From: Holtiella tumoricola
Lineage (GTDB): Bacteria > Bacillota > Clostridia > Lachnospirales > Cellulosilyticaceae
DNA: 64,000 nt
Assembly: GCF_027857615.1 (NCBI RefSeq)
Contig: NZ_JAQIFT010000008.1
Location: 20,598-84,597 of the forward strand
Direction: 5' to 3'
Shown: positions 44,376-53,439 of the stretch, piece by piece
Layout: each line of letters begins with the position of its first letter
Position numbering within the stretch: the stretch's first letter is position 1
Made by a program: the position numbers and the translations under genes
Notes under the pieces: generated by a model
What the model was told of the DNA's origin: nothing
The model's database searches: none
The model's input: the letters and a program-made list of their open reading frames with translations, nothing else

Positions 44376-44424
44376 ATTCTATCTGTTATTCTTCTTTTCA
44401 ACAATTAGGCACTTTAAAGTGACC
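44376..44424 (-). promoter_or_regulatory. trxA promoter with shared redox element
   Basis: Minus strand -35 TTGTTG (44399-44404), 17-nt spacer, -10 TAGAAT (44376-44381). Just upstream, and joining the -35, is the shared element (44402-44424), with perfect palindrome CACTTTAAAGTG at 44410-44421 and CTAATTG leading into the -35. The element begins 66 nt before the start codon. Confidence 0.7.
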
Positions 44425-44431
44425 GCTCATC

Positions 44432-44911
44432 TTATAAAGTATCTAATAATTGGAGCACTAAGAAATTGGAGACTGCATTTGTTGCTAGTAATTCATATTG
44501 TACAAGAGGCTCATTAGAACTTAAGCAACTTGTTAAATTCGTTATAATTAGATCTAGATAAGATGTTGCTGTAATAAGCCTTTCTATAGAAGTCAATTGT
44601 ACTTTATTAAGTTCAGTTTCTGCTTTGTACTTTCTTAGCTTATCTTCTAACTTATTTCTCTCTTCACCATAGTAAGCTAATACCTTAAGATTATTTACAT
44701 TATCTTTTCCATGTACAAAATTAATATAGCCACTTTCTGCCGTGGAGGCTATTTGTTTTTGTAAATTACTCACTTCATCATAGAATACTTTTATCTCATT
44801 TTCGATACCTTTCGCTTCTACACTCTTACCTAGTATACTCATACAAAAACTTACACTTAATAAGCATATAAGTAATAGATGCATATAGTATTTAATTCTA
44901 TATTTATTCAT
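44432..44911 (-). CDS. Secreted or membrane-attached protein of unknown function
   Basis: 159 residues with an N-terminal signal or anchor (about 9-30, YYMHLLLICLLSVSFCMSIL) and a mostly helical remainder with heptad-like stretches (LEDKLRKYKAETELNKVQL). I do not recognise a domain. GAGGTG precedes the ATG. It sits between trxA and the trxB operon but has its own gap on both sides (95 and 168 nt) and lacks the shared redox promoter element. Confidence 0.65.
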   Translation of the reverse strand: MNKYRIKYYMHLLLICLLSVSFCMSILGKSVEAKGIENEIKVFYDEVSNLQKQIASTAESGYINFVHGKDNVNNLKVLAYYGEERNKLEDKLRKYKAETELNKVQLTSIERLITATSYLDLIITNLTSCLSSNEPLVQYELLATNAVSNFLVLQLLDTL

Positions 44912-44997
44912 AGTTCACCTCTGACATTTCTCTAATTAGAATTATTGTCTGCGTAATGCTTCTTCTTTATACTTTATAATTGGTAACTCTTCATCAT

Positions 44998-45042
44998 ATA
45001 AAAATGCCATGTACTTTTTAAAATGTACATGGCATTTTTATT
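44998..45042 (-). terminator. Terminator of the rclA-trxB-grx operon
   Basis: AAAATGCCATGTAC pairs with GTACATGGCATTTT across a nine-base loop; T/A-rich flanks. Confidence 0.88.
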
Positions 45043-45079
45043 TATCTGTTTATATTTATTGCTATGCGTGTGTAAGACT

Positions 45080-45310
45080 CTAAATTTCTGTCAAAGCTTT
45101 ATCGATTGCTGCTTTATCAAAACCGATAATAATATGTTCATTAATTGTTGTTACGGGTACTGATCTTTGCCCTGAAACTTCTAAAACAATATTTCTATCT
45201 TCTTTTGCATCTGCTACTGTTACTACTTCATAAGGCACATTTTTACTTTCTAAATATTTTTTAACTTTTTGACAAGGTCCACACCATTCTACTGAATATA
45301 CTTTAATCAT
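45080..45310 (-). CDS. Glutaredoxin-like thiol-disulfide protein
   Basis: 76-residue thioredoxin-fold mini-protein with active site WCGPC (Cys10, Cys13) and SVPVT cis-Pro segment. Size and GFDKAAIDKAL C-terminus are NrdH/glutaredoxin-like. It begins 2 nt after the trxB stop and is co-translated. With no glutathione genes nearby it is probably reduced by the thioredoxin reductase encoded just upstream. Confidence 0.88.
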   Translation of the reverse strand: MIKVYSVEWCGPCQKVKKYLESKNVPYEVVTVADAKEDRNIVLEVSGQRSVPVTTINEHIIIGFDKAAIDKALTEI

Positions 45311-45312
45311 TA

Positions 45313-46248
45313 TTATCTCTCCTTTTGTGTTGTTATATATTGTTCTGCTTTAAGTGCAGCTATTGTACCATCTGCTACAGCAGTTGTAATTTGCTTAAAT
45401 TCTTTTTCTCTTATATCACCCACTGCATAGACACCTCTAATATTAGTCTCCATACTTTCATTGGTTGTAATATACCCTGCAGATGTTAGATGAACATCTT
45501 CTTTAAATAGCTCAGTTTTCGGTTCTGTTCCTATATAGCCAAAAACTGCTTTAAGAGGTATCTCTTTGGTTTCTTCTGTTTTTGTACTCTTTATAATCGC
45601 CTTATCTACAAATGTTTCGCCGGTTACATCTACAAGATCCCAATTGTACATAATTTCAATATTAGGAGTCTTCTCTACTGCTTCTAATACTTTTGCCTCG
45701 CCTTTAAAGTAATCATATCTTCTAATTATAATAACTTTAGATGCAAGTTTTGCTAAAAACATAGATTCTTCTAATGCAGCATTACCTCCACCAATAACAG
45801 CAATTACTTCATCTTTATAACTTGCGCCATCACATACACCACAGTAATGAATACCTTTTCCTAAATACTTTGACTCACTTGGAATAGGTAACTTTTTAGG
45901 ATTGGCTCCTGTTGCAATAATCACTGCTTTAGGTTTATAAATATAGTCTCCTGTTTCAACAATCTTTTCTTCATCCTTTAATGATACACGCTCTATAAAA
46001 TCAAATTCATCAATTTGAGTCCCTAAAGCTACTGCTTGCTGCTCTATTTTATCTGCAAGTTCATTTCCTTTAATACTTTCAAATCCTGGATAATTTTCTA
46101 TAGTATAACTTAATCGAACCTGACCACCTATAATATTATTTTCTAATACTAAAGTTTCAAGACCTGCTCTTGTTGCATAAATTGCAGCTGTTAGTCCTGC
46201 AGGTCCTGCTCCTACAATAATAAGATCTACTTCTTTAATAGGTTTCAT
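45313..46248 (-). CDS. trxB: Thioredoxin reductase
   Basis: 311-residue low-molecular-weight flavoenzyme. FAD motif GAGPAGLTAAIYATRAG, redox pair CGVC in HYCGVCDGASY, NAD(P)H-binding GGGNAALEE followed by RRYDYFKGEAKV, and the C-terminal FAD motif GVYAVGDI. It passes electrons from NADPH to thioredoxin (trxA, 44 kb) and probably to the glutaredoxin-like partner 2 nt downstream. It follows the RclA-like gene by 11 nt. Confidence 0.94.
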   Translation of the reverse strand: MKPIKEVDLIIVGAGPAGLTAAIYATRAGLETLVLENNIIGGQVRLSYTIENYPGFESIKGNELADKIEQQAVALGTQIDEFDFIERVSLKDEEKIVETGDYIYKPKAVIIATGANPKKLPIPSESKYLGKGIHYCGVCDGASYKDEVIAVIGGGNAALEESMFLAKLASKVIIIRRYDYFKGEAKVLEAVEKTPNIEIMYNWDLVDVTGETFVDKAIIKSTKTEETKEIPLKAVFGYIGTEPKTELFKEDVHLTSAGYITTNESMETNIRGVYAVGDIREKEFKQITTAVADGTIAALKAEQYITTQKER

Positions 46249-46259
46249 AACTTTGCTCC

Positions 46260-47636
46260 TTAGATTAATCCAAATAATTCATTTAAAGCTTCACTCATCG
46301 TTGGATGTGTAAAGATATGATCTCTTAAAAATGTATAGTCTTGATCTAATTCCATAGCTGTACTTACAATATTTATCATCTCACTTGACTCTGCACAAAG
46401 TAATGTACATCCTAGTATTTTGTTTGTTTTTGCATCAACTATTGCTTTCATTACACCTTCTATTTCATTAATCACTCTTGCTCTTGGCACTGCTGCAACA
46501 GGAAGCTTTGCAACTTTGATATCATATCCTTTTGCTCTTGCTTCACTTTCACTTAATCCTACTCTAGATAAGTTTGGTTCAATAAACACTGAGTAAACTG
46601 TAAACTTTCTATCCTCTACTGTACGTTTCCCTTCACCAAATAAATTATCTTTAACAATTCTAAAGTCATCTAGTGAAATATAAGTAAATTGTGGCCCTCC
46701 ATTTACATCTCCTAGTGCCCATATATGCGGTACACTTGTTTGTAGTCTACTATCCACTACAACTGCACCTCTTTCATTAACCTCTACGCCTGCTACTTGA
46801 AGATTAAGTTCTTCTGTATTAGGTTTTCTACCTGTAGCAATTAATACAGCATCTCCTATAAGTTGCATTTGTTCATTAGATACGTTATTCGTATAGTTTA
46901 CAACAACCTCATCCTCTTTGTTTTCAAAAGCATCTACCTTTGAATTAAGTACAAACTTAATACCTTTCTTCTCTAAGACCTCTTTCACTACTTCTGAAAT
47001 ATCTTCATCCTCTCTCATAGCAATGCGATCTGAAGATTCAATAACTGTTACTTTTGAACCAAAGGTTGCATAAATAGATGCAAACTCTAAGCCTATATAG
47101 CCACCACCAACAATTACTAAATGCTTAGGTAATTCTGTATGCTCCATAATCGTTGTACTCGTATAGATTTTATTACTCTCATGAATACCTGGGATATTAG
47201 GAACTATCGTTGTAGCTCCTGTATTAATAAATATCTTTTCACCTTTTAACTCTATCATACCCTCTTTAGTTTTGACCTGAATGATTGAGTCTGATACAAA
47301 AGAAGCGGCTCCATTATAGATTTCTATATTAGGATTATCATTTAACATATTGAAATTTTTAGTTCTAAGCATTTCTACTAAGCTATGTTTTTCCTCTATC
47401 GCTTGTCTATATTCTGCTGCCTTTTCCTCAAAACTATTAAGTCCCTTATAAAGGGCTACTTTTGCTTTGTGAACTAATTTCTTAGTAGGAATACATCCGA
47501 TATTAATACAAGTTCCACCATACATTTGCTCTGACTTTTCAATAACTGCTACCTTTTTTCCTTGCTTTGCCATAAAACCTGCTAATGTTTTACCGCCTTT
47601 ACCAAATCCAATAATAACTGCATCGTATTGATTCAT
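46260..47636 (-). CDS. RclA-like pyridine nucleotide-disulfide oxidoreductase
   Basis: 458-residue class I flavoprotein disulfide reductase. Its N-terminus (GFGKGGKTLAGFMAKQG, then MYGGTCINIGCIPTK with redox pair Cys43/Cys48) and the segments NIWALGDV-like GD motif and IFTHPTMSEALNELF resemble E. coli RclA and related hypothiocyanous acid reductases more than lipoamide or glutathione reductases. Those enzymes protect against reactive chlorine or hypothiocyanous acid. A general disulfide or metal reductase is possible. First gene of rclA-trxB-grx, controlled by the shared redox promoter element. Confidence 0.82.
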   Translation of the reverse strand: MNQYDAVIIGFGKGGKTLAGFMAKQGKKVAVIEKSEQMYGGTCINIGCIPTKKLVHKAKVALYKGLNSFEEKAAEYRQAIEEKHSLVEMLRTKNFNMLNDNPNIEIYNGAASFVSDSIIQVKTKEGMIELKGEKIFINTGATTIVPNIPGIHESNKIYTSTTIMEHTELPKHLVIVGGGYIGLEFASIYATFGSKVTVIESSDRIAMREDEDISEVVKEVLEKKGIKFVLNSKVDAFENKEDEVVVNYTNNVSNEQMQLIGDAVLIATGRKPNTEELNLQVAGVEVNERGAVVVDSRLQTSVPHIWALGDVNGGPQFTYISLDDFRIVKDNLFGEGKRTVEDRKFTVYSVFIEPNLSRVGLSESEARAKGYDIKVAKLPVAAVPRARVINEIEGVMKAIVDAKTNKILGCTLLCAESSEMINIVSTAMELDQDYTFLRDHIFTHPTMSEALNELFGLI

Positions 47637-47674
47637 TTTGCTTGCCTCCGCTGTCTATTTTTTATCTTATCTAG

Positions 47675-47722
47675 ATTGTATCTCCTGACTAATTTATAAA
47701 CAATTAGGTACTTTTAAGTAAC
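47675..47722 (-). promoter_or_regulatory. rclA-trxB-grx promoter with shared redox element
   Basis: Minus strand -35 TTGTTT (47698-47703), 17-nt spacer, -10 TACAAT (47675-47680). The shared element occupies 47701-47722, with palindrome TACTTTTAAGTA at 47709-47720. It lies 65 nt before the start codon, matching the trxA arrangement. Confidence 0.7.
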
Positions 47723-47724
47723 TA

Positions 47725-48462
47725 CTAATGCCATGCCACATTTGCTAAAAATGCTTTTGTTCTTTCTTCTTGTGGATTTAAAAGTACTTTTTGTGGATTT
47801 CCTTGCTCTACTATAATGCCTTGATCCATAAAAATAACTCTATCTGCTACATCTCGTGCAAAAGATAGTTCATGAGTTACAATGAGCATGGTAATATGCT
47901 CTTTTGCTAAATCTTGAATGACACTTAGGACTTCTCCTACCATTTCTGGGTCTAATGCTGAAGTCGGTTCATCAAACAATATAACTTGTGGATTTAAAGC
48001 AACAGCACGTGCTATAGAAACCCTTTGTTTTTGCCCTCCAGATAAGTTTTTAGGATAGACATCTTGCTTTTGATGCATATTTACTTTTGTAAGTATTTCT
48101 TCTGCAATAGACTTGCTCTTGACTTTATCGATTTTTTTAACTATCGTCAGTCCTTCCATAATGTTTTCTAGCACTGTTTTATTATTAAAAAGATTAAAGT
48201 TTTGAAAAACCATAGCTGATTTTGATCTTAATTTTTTAATGTCTTCATTTGAATATTTTGTTACATCTACTGTAATATCATCCATTGTAATCTTTCCCTT
48301 TGTGGGTATCTCCAAATAATTAAGACATCTTAAAAAGGTAGACTTACCTGAGCCTGAAGGACCTATTATAGCTACAACTTCTCCTTGTGATACCTCTAAA
48401 TCTATCTGCTTCAGCACTTCTAAATCTCCATAGTTCTTTCCTAATCCTTGAACACGAATCAT
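47725..48462 (-). CDS. Amino acid ABC transporter ATP-binding protein
   Basis: 245-residue polar amino-acid-type ATPase: Walker A GPSGSGKS, Q-loop, signature LSGGQKQRVSIARA, Walker B VILFDEPTSALDP, H-loop VTHEL. It energises the fused binding-protein/permease encoded 11 nt upstream. Substrate inferred from the partner and neighbours: a cystine- or other sulfur amino acid importer would suit the redox block, but this is not proven. Confidence 0.92.
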   Translation of the reverse strand: MIRVQGLGKNYGDLEVLKQIDLEVSQGEVVAIIGPSGSGKSTFLRCLNYLEIPTKGKITMDDITVDVTKYSNEDIKKLRSKSAMVFQNFNLFNNKTVLENIMEGLTIVKKIDKVKSKSIAEEILTKVNMHQKQDVYPKNLSGGQKQRVSIARAVALNPQVILFDEPTSALDPEMVGEVLSVIQDLAKEHITMLIVTHELSFARDVADRVIFMDQGIIVEQGNPQKVLLNPQEERTKAFLANVAWH

Positions 48463-48473
48463 TTTCTTCCCTC

Positions 48474-49910
48474 CTAATACCTAGCCATTTTTTTCTCTAT
48501 TAATTTCTGTATATAGTTAAATATTTCTATTAATATCCAGTACACAATTGCAACAACTATATAACTCTCAAAAAATTTATAATTAGTAGAAGCTACCATT
48601 TGAGCTTTTGCAAGCATCTCTGCTACACCAATAGTAAAGGCTAGAGAAGAGCCTTTTACTATATCAATATAAATGTTTCCAATAGCAGGTATAGACATCC
48701 TCATAACTTGTGGTAAAAGAATACGTTTAATAGCTTGGATAGGTTGCATACCTATTGTTAGACAAGCCTCCATTTGTCCTTTATCTATTGATTGAAAACT
48801 TCCTCTAAGTACCTCTGCAATATAAGCTGATGCATTTAAGCCTAAAGCTATATACGTAGCTGTAAAGCCTCCCATTCCTTTTAGTCCATGAAAAATTTGA
48901 GGCAAACCAAAATACAATAAAAACAATTGAACTAACAAAGGTGTTCCTCTAAAAAATGCTACATAAACTGATAAAATTTGCTCTATTCCTCTTACTCTTA
49001 AATACCTAATAACTGCAATGAGAATCCCAGTAATAAGTCCAATAATGATTGAAATAATAGATAGTAATAAGGTTACTTTAACTCCAGATAAAACAGCTCT
49101 TAACAAATCACCAACAAAGTTACTTTCATTCTTTGCACTCACATCTGTATTAAGCCATTTATTAGAAATCTGTTGTAATATTCCTTCATCTGTCATTTGA
49201 GTTAATACTTGATTGACCTCTGATACTAACTTTTGATTACGATCATTTTTTGCAAATACAAATGCATTTTCTACTTTTTCAAAGGTATCTCCAGCTAAAG
49301 CTAGTGGCAAATTTTTTTCTTGAATATTAATGAGTGCAGAAATTTTATCAATTACAACTGCATCAATACGTCCAATCATTAAATCATTAAAAGCCGTATC
49401 TGTGCTTTGATAGGTAATAATCTCTCCTCCACTATTCTTAGCCTTTAAGATTTGCTCATAATTGCTCCCTAAATCTACCCCTACACGCTTACCTTGAAGG
49501 TCTTCAAAAGAATGTATTTGTACACTACTATCTTTTGCTACAACAATTTGAGCACCACTTACTACATAGGGATTTGAAAAATAATATTTCTTACTTCTTT
49601 CTTCTGTTATTGTTATTTGGTTTGCGATTACATCAATTTTATCTGAATCTAACATACCAAAAAGACCACTAAATGAAGCATTTTTATATTCAATGTCATA
49701 GCCTAGTCTATGTCCTATTTCATCCCATACATCAATTTCAAATCCTTGTGGCTGATCTCCTTCTACAAATGTAAAAGGATAATAAGTTCCTGATGTCCCT
49801 ACACGAATGATCTTACTATTATTATTTACCTCTGTTGCATGAATTGTTATTAAACTTAGTAACGTAATTAAACTGAAAACAATCAGTATTATCCCTTTTT
49901 TCTTTCTCAC
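48474..49910 (-). CDS. Fused amino-acid-binding protein and ABC permease
   Basis: 478 residues. Signal or anchor (1-25), substrate-binding domain of solute-binding family 3 (about 32-255, GTSGTYYPFTFVEGDQPQGF near its start), then an HEQR-type permease (about 265-478) with five or so membrane segments and EAA loop MEACLTIGMQPIQAI. Fusion of receptor and channel is known in Firmicute amino-acid transporters. The binding domain resembles cystine- and glutamine-type receptors. The start is a GTG with AGAGG seven nt upstream. The promoter has the shared redox element. Confidence 0.9.
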   Translation of the reverse strand: MRKKKGIILIVFSLITLLSLITIHATEVNNNSKIIRVGTSGTYYPFTFVEGDQPQGFEIDVWDEIGHRLGYDIEYKNASFSGLFGMLDSDKIDVIANQITITEERSKKYYFSNPYVVSGAQIVVAKDSSVQIHSFEDLQGKRVGVDLGSNYEQILKAKNSGGEIITYQSTDTAFNDLMIGRIDAVVIDKISALINIQEKNLPLALAGDTFEKVENAFVFAKNDRNQKLVSEVNQVLTQMTDEGILQQISNKWLNTDVSAKNESNFVGDLLRAVLSGVKVTLLLSIISIIIGLITGILIAVIRYLRVRGIEQILSVYVAFFRGTPLLVQLFLLYFGLPQIFHGLKGMGGFTATYIALGLNASAYIAEVLRGSFQSIDKGQMEACLTIGMQPIQAIKRILLPQVMRMSIPAIGNIYIDIVKGSSLAFTIGVAEMLAKAQMVASTNYKFFESYIVVAIVYWILIEIFNYIQKLIEKKMARY

Positions 49911-49946
49911 GCTTATACCTCTTTTCCATTAACTATTGACTCTATT

Positions 49947-49993
49947 ACATTAATTGATAACCTTTATGAGTTCAATTAGTTACTTTTTAGTAA
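49947..49993 (-). promoter_or_regulatory. Amino acid ABC operon promoter with shared redox element
   Basis: Minus strand -35 TTGAAC (49970-49975), 17-nt spacer, -10 TAATGT (49947-49952). The shared element occupies 49973-49993 (core TTACTTTTTAGTAA on the plus strand), 63 nt before the start codon. Confidence 0.65.
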
Positions 49994-50096
49994 TTAGTTT
50001 TGCTCTTCTAACGCCTTCAATACATAGTCTTCTATATTATTTGTTCTAATATCCATAAGTATAGTGTTTACCCTTTCATCTTTTAGAAGATTTCTT
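49994..50096 (-). pseudogene. Possible gene remnant
   Basis: Minus strand is open for 33 codons ending in TAA at 49994-49996, with protein-like composition (KDERVNTILMDIRTNN, then IEDYVLKALEEQ). There is no start codon or ribosome site at its upstream end. It could be the degraded 3' end of a lost gene, or chance. I cannot name a family. Confidence 0.25.
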
Positions 50097-50117
50097 TATT
50101 AATGTTTTATAAATAAA

Positions 50118-50160
50118 TTAAAAACTGGTGATAGAGTTATTCATTCTCCTCTATCACCAG
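50118..50160 (-). terminator. Terminator of the small DUF6472-like gene
   Basis: Perfect 12-bp stem CTGGTGATAGAG/CTCTATCACCAG with a 12-nt loop, followed by TTTTTAATTT on the minus strand. Confidence 0.88.
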
Positions 50161-50171
50161 CTCTCATGTTA

Positions 50172-50345
50172 TTAATTTTGTTTACGAACGATAGTATATT
50201 CATCTCCTATTTTAAAATAAGGACACTGCTTACTTGGATGATAATTCATTCTAGCAAAGTCATCCTCATCCATAATAGGCGCCACACTACATACATACTC
50301 CCTTATTACTTCATCATATTCTAAATGCATACAATTCTCACACAT
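50172..50345 (-). CDS. Small Cys-containing protein, DUF6472-like
   Basis: 57-residue ORF with ATG at 50343-50345 and GGAG eight nt upstream. The peptide begins MCENCMHLEYDE and has four cysteines (positions 2, 5, 19, 41) followed by CPYFKIGDEYTIVRKQ, the pattern of the DUF6472 family, probably a small zinc-binding protein. Function unknown. It has its own terminator and lies between the TetR gene and the ABC operon on the same strand. Confidence 0.75.
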   Translation of the reverse strand: MCENCMHLEYDEVIREYVCSVAPIMDEDDFARMNYHPSKQCPYFKIGDEYTIVRKQN

Positions 50346-50424
50346 TATATCGCTCCTTTTATTTTTCTGTTTTCTTCTATTATATGCCCTTATATCCTCA
50401 AACTAAAGCCTACTCCTGTAAAGG

Positions 50425-50982
50425 TTACATGCTGATTCCTTCAATTATAATATTAATCATTTCTTCTAAAGCCTCTGCATATCCTATTTTTTCTTTTATT
50501 AATATATCTTTCTTAATAAATGCTTCAATAGATGAACAAATTATAGTCTTTAATATGACTAAGTTAATAGGCCTAATTTTACCTTCTTCTATAGCTTGAT
50601 TAAGAAGTTGAATGGTATCTGTCCAGTCTTCATCTATTTTTAAAATGATTTTATTATATATTTTTGGATATCTTTCTTCTAGCTCATACAGCTTTCTAAA
50701 ATCTATATTCGTGCAACATTCTGGTAAAACGATAATAAGCTTTTTTATTTTTTCTATTATCTCTAAAGATGTATCTTCAAAAATTTCTCTTTCACCTTTT
50801 TTCACTTGAGCGAAGAACCTTTCTATTACTTCTAAAAAGAGTTCCTCCTTACTCTCAAATTCATGGTACAAAGTTTTTTTACTTATCCCTAAATGCCTAG
50901 ATAAATCATCCATTGTAAACTTTAAACCTTTTTCATTAAATTCTTCTATGGTAGCCTCTATTATCTTGGTCTTTAAATCCAT
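50425..50982 (-). CDS. TetR/AcrR family transcriptional regulator
   Basis: 185 residues. The N-terminal helix-turn-helix (about 8-55, FTMDDLSRHLGISKKTLYHEFESKEELF) is typical TetR, and the C-terminal ligand domain is of the QacR/AcrR type without clear assignment. The ATG follows GGAGATA. No efflux pump is adjacent, so the target is unknown. The DUF6472-like gene follows by 79 nt and the MCP gene lies upstream. Confidence 0.88.
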   Translation of the reverse strand: MDLKTKIIEATIEEFNEKGLKFTMDDLSRHLGISKKTLYHEFESKEELFLEVIERFFAQVKKGEREIFEDTSLEIIEKIKKLIIVLPECCTNIDFRKLYELEERYPKIYNKIILKIDEDWTDTIQLLNQAIEEGKIRPINLVILKTIICSSIEAFIKKDILIKEKIGYAEALEEMINIIIEGISM

Positions 50983-51078
50983 TACTTATCTCCTCTGTGC
51001 CTCCCATATTATCATCTACTGCTTTTTATTTTACTAGATATTCTCTTCATATAAAATAAGAATAAATAATTTGCTTAT

Positions 51079-51117
51079 AAAAAAGGTACACAAAGTGGTC
51101 TAATCACTTTGTGTACC
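51079..51117 (-). terminator. Terminator of first MCP gene
   Basis: Perfect 13-bp stem GGTACACAAAGTG/CACTTTGTGTACC, loop of seven, followed by TTTTTT on the minus strand. Confidence 0.92.
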
Positions 51118-51129
51118 CTATATCTTATA

Positions 51130-53208
51130 TTATATATTAAATTTCTTTAGCACATCGTGGACATCTTGACTAATTTTATCTGTATCTTCTGCTAGCTTAC
51201 TAACACTTTGAATTCTCTCCGTAATAGATGTAGTTGTTTGTGAAATTTCTCCTGCCCCATTAGCATTCTCTTCTGCTGTTGTAGCAATCTCCCCAGCCGC
51301 CTTAATCACTGTATGGGTATAGTCTTGAATTGTTTTGATATTTTCATCAATACTTGCAATAACTTCTTTAATTTGATTTGCATCCATTTGATATTCATTG
51401 GATATGGCAAATATATCTTCAATAACTACACTCATTTGTTCATCTATAAAATTAACTGCATCATTTGATGTTCCTTTAAGTTCATCAATTGACTTAAATA
51501 CTTCGTTCAATACAGACTCTATTTGATTTAAGTTTTGGCTAGATTGGGTAGCTAACTTTCTTACTTCTTCAGCAACTACTGCAAAACCTTTACCTTGCTC
51601 CCCTGCTCTTGCTGCCTCAATCGCTGCGTTGAGTGCTAATAAATTGGTTTGCTCTGTTATACCTCTAATACTTTCAGTAAGTAGATTAATTTCTTTAATT
51701 ACTTCTGATTTTTTTATGGCACTAATTAATCGCTCTCTAATATCTTCTGATTCTTTAGTAGCTTTTTGCGCTCTCCCAGTATTATTCTTTTTAAGCTGAG
51801 TCACTTTTTCTTCTATTGCTCCAATAACCGAGGTTCCTTGTTCTGATACTTGTTCAATTTCATCAAGCTTTTGTCCTACGATTTCAACTGAACCTGCTAC
51901 CTCCTGAGTAATAGAACTTGTTTCCTCTAATCCCGCATAAAGTTCTTCAATGACTGACATGTTTGACTCTGCATCATCTAATATCATACTTATGCTTTCT
52001 TTAACCTGAGACATATTCATTTTTAGCCCTGTTACATGACCTGTAACTTGTCCTATAACATCTCTAAATGTCATCCTAATTTTCAATAACCCATTACTTA
52101 TTGTACCCATTTCATCTTTACTAATAGAAGCACGTACGATTTGCTTAGACTCTCCTTCTACAGCTAGATTGAGTTTTTCAGTGGTATTCATAAGTTCTTT
52201 AATCCATTCAACTGGTTTTAACACTTTACTTGCTATAAAAATAATCATTAATAAAATAGCTAAAATAATAACTATACTAGATGTTGTTGTCATTTGATTT
52301 AAATACTTAATATAAGGAAGGGCAATTTCATCATATGCCACACTCACAAATAATACCCAGCCTGTATGACGAATAGGCATATATTTAGCTGTTTTTTCTA
52401 CATTATTATAGTTATAGGTTATTTCTCCAACTTCTCCACTTTTAATTTCTCCATTTTGATACATCTGAGTAATATCTATAGTTTCTTCTATAGTACTTTT
52501 AACACCTGTCTCATCTACTGGATGTGCTACTCGAATAGCGTATTGATCTAAAATGAAAGGATATGTATTTACTGAGTCATATAGGTTAATATCATTTATA
52601 ACATTCATAATTTCATCTGTAAAAATACAATTTACTGCTATCCCTAGCATTTTTCCATCTTTACCTAAAATCGGAGCTGTAAAAGCTACAATATTTTTAT
52701 TATTAGATTTAGAAACAAGTAATTCACTTACAATAGGTTGCTGAGTTTGTTTTGTCTTTTGAAAGTAGTCACGTTCACTAAGATTCATACCTTCAGTATC
52801 ACCGGTACTATCAACTACTACAGTTCCATTAAGATCTAGTACATAATACCCTTCTTTATTGGCTTCCCAACGCACTCTCTCCCCAAGATTTTCTCCTATA
52901 TTCATTTTAATATCTGTAATATTTTCGCCCCTTGAATAAGCTTCCATCATATTTACAATATTGGTATCATTAGCTATAATTTCAACCATCTTAAATTCGT
53001 CATCTACAATCTTTTCCACTATTCTGCTATAAAGCATGGTCTCATCATTCAAAGAAGTAGATATAATATTTTGGATAATTGTATCACCCGTATTTTTTAT
53101 AGTAAATGCTAGTGTAATTAATCCTATCATTAAGATTAATACAGTTGGTAACAAAATTTTGTACCTAAGTTTCAAGTCCATAAATCTTGCTGTCGATAAT
53201 TTTTTCAT
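51130..53208 (-). CDS. Methyl-accepting chemotaxis protein
   Basis: 692-residue transmembrane chemoreceptor: TM1 (about 15-37), extracellular dCache sensor (about 40-285), TM2 (about 295-318), HAMP (about 320-375) and a cytoplasmic signalling domain whose hairpin tip is EQTNLLALNAAIEAARAGEQGKGFAVVAEEVRKLA. It senses small molecules outside the cell and controls CheA. No che genes are near, so it feeds a chemotaxis system encoded elsewhere. GGAGGA precedes the ATG. Ligand unknown; dCache often binds amino acids. Confidence 0.94.
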   Translation of the reverse strand: MKKLSTARFMDLKLRYKILLPTVLILMIGLITLAFTIKNTGDTIIQNIISTSLNDETMLYSRIVEKIVDDEFKMVEIIANDTNIVNMMEAYSRGENITDIKMNIGENLGERVRWEANKEGYYVLDLNGTVVVDSTGDTEGMNLSERDYFQKTKQTQQPIVSELLVSKSNNKNIVAFTAPILGKDGKMLGIAVNCIFTDEIMNVINDINLYDSVNTYPFILDQYAIRVAHPVDETGVKSTIEETIDITQMYQNGEIKSGEVGEITYNYNNVEKTAKYMPIRHTGWVLFVSVAYDEIALPYIKYLNQMTTTSSIVIILAILLMIIFIASKVLKPVEWIKELMNTTEKLNLAVEGESKQIVRASISKDEMGTISNGLLKIRMTFRDVIGQVTGHVTGLKMNMSQVKESISMILDDAESNMSVIEELYAGLEETSSITQEVAGSVEIVGQKLDEIEQVSEQGTSVIGAIEEKVTQLKKNNTGRAQKATKESEDIRERLISAIKKSEVIKEINLLTESIRGITEQTNLLALNAAIEAARAGEQGKGFAVVAEEVRKLATQSSQNLNQIESVLNEVFKSIDELKGTSNDAVNFIDEQMSVVIEDIFAISNEYQMDANQIKEVIASIDENIKTIQDYTHTVIKAAGEIATTAEENANGAGEISQTTTSITERIQSVSKLAEDTDKISQDVHDVLKKFNI

Positions 53209-53439
53209 TCAGTCCTCCAGTATGTGTTATAATGTTTAGTCAATTATTAGGCTGTCTGGAAACTTATATATTATTTTGAGTTTCCTAATTTACTTGTCTA
53301 TTTTACCATATTTTACATCTACTTCAATAATTATTTTTAACATATGCCTATATAATTACACCACTATAAAATTCACCTATTCTTTTTCCTCAAAAACTGA
53401 TATATTATTGCTAATACACTATGAGACAGGAGGGATACT

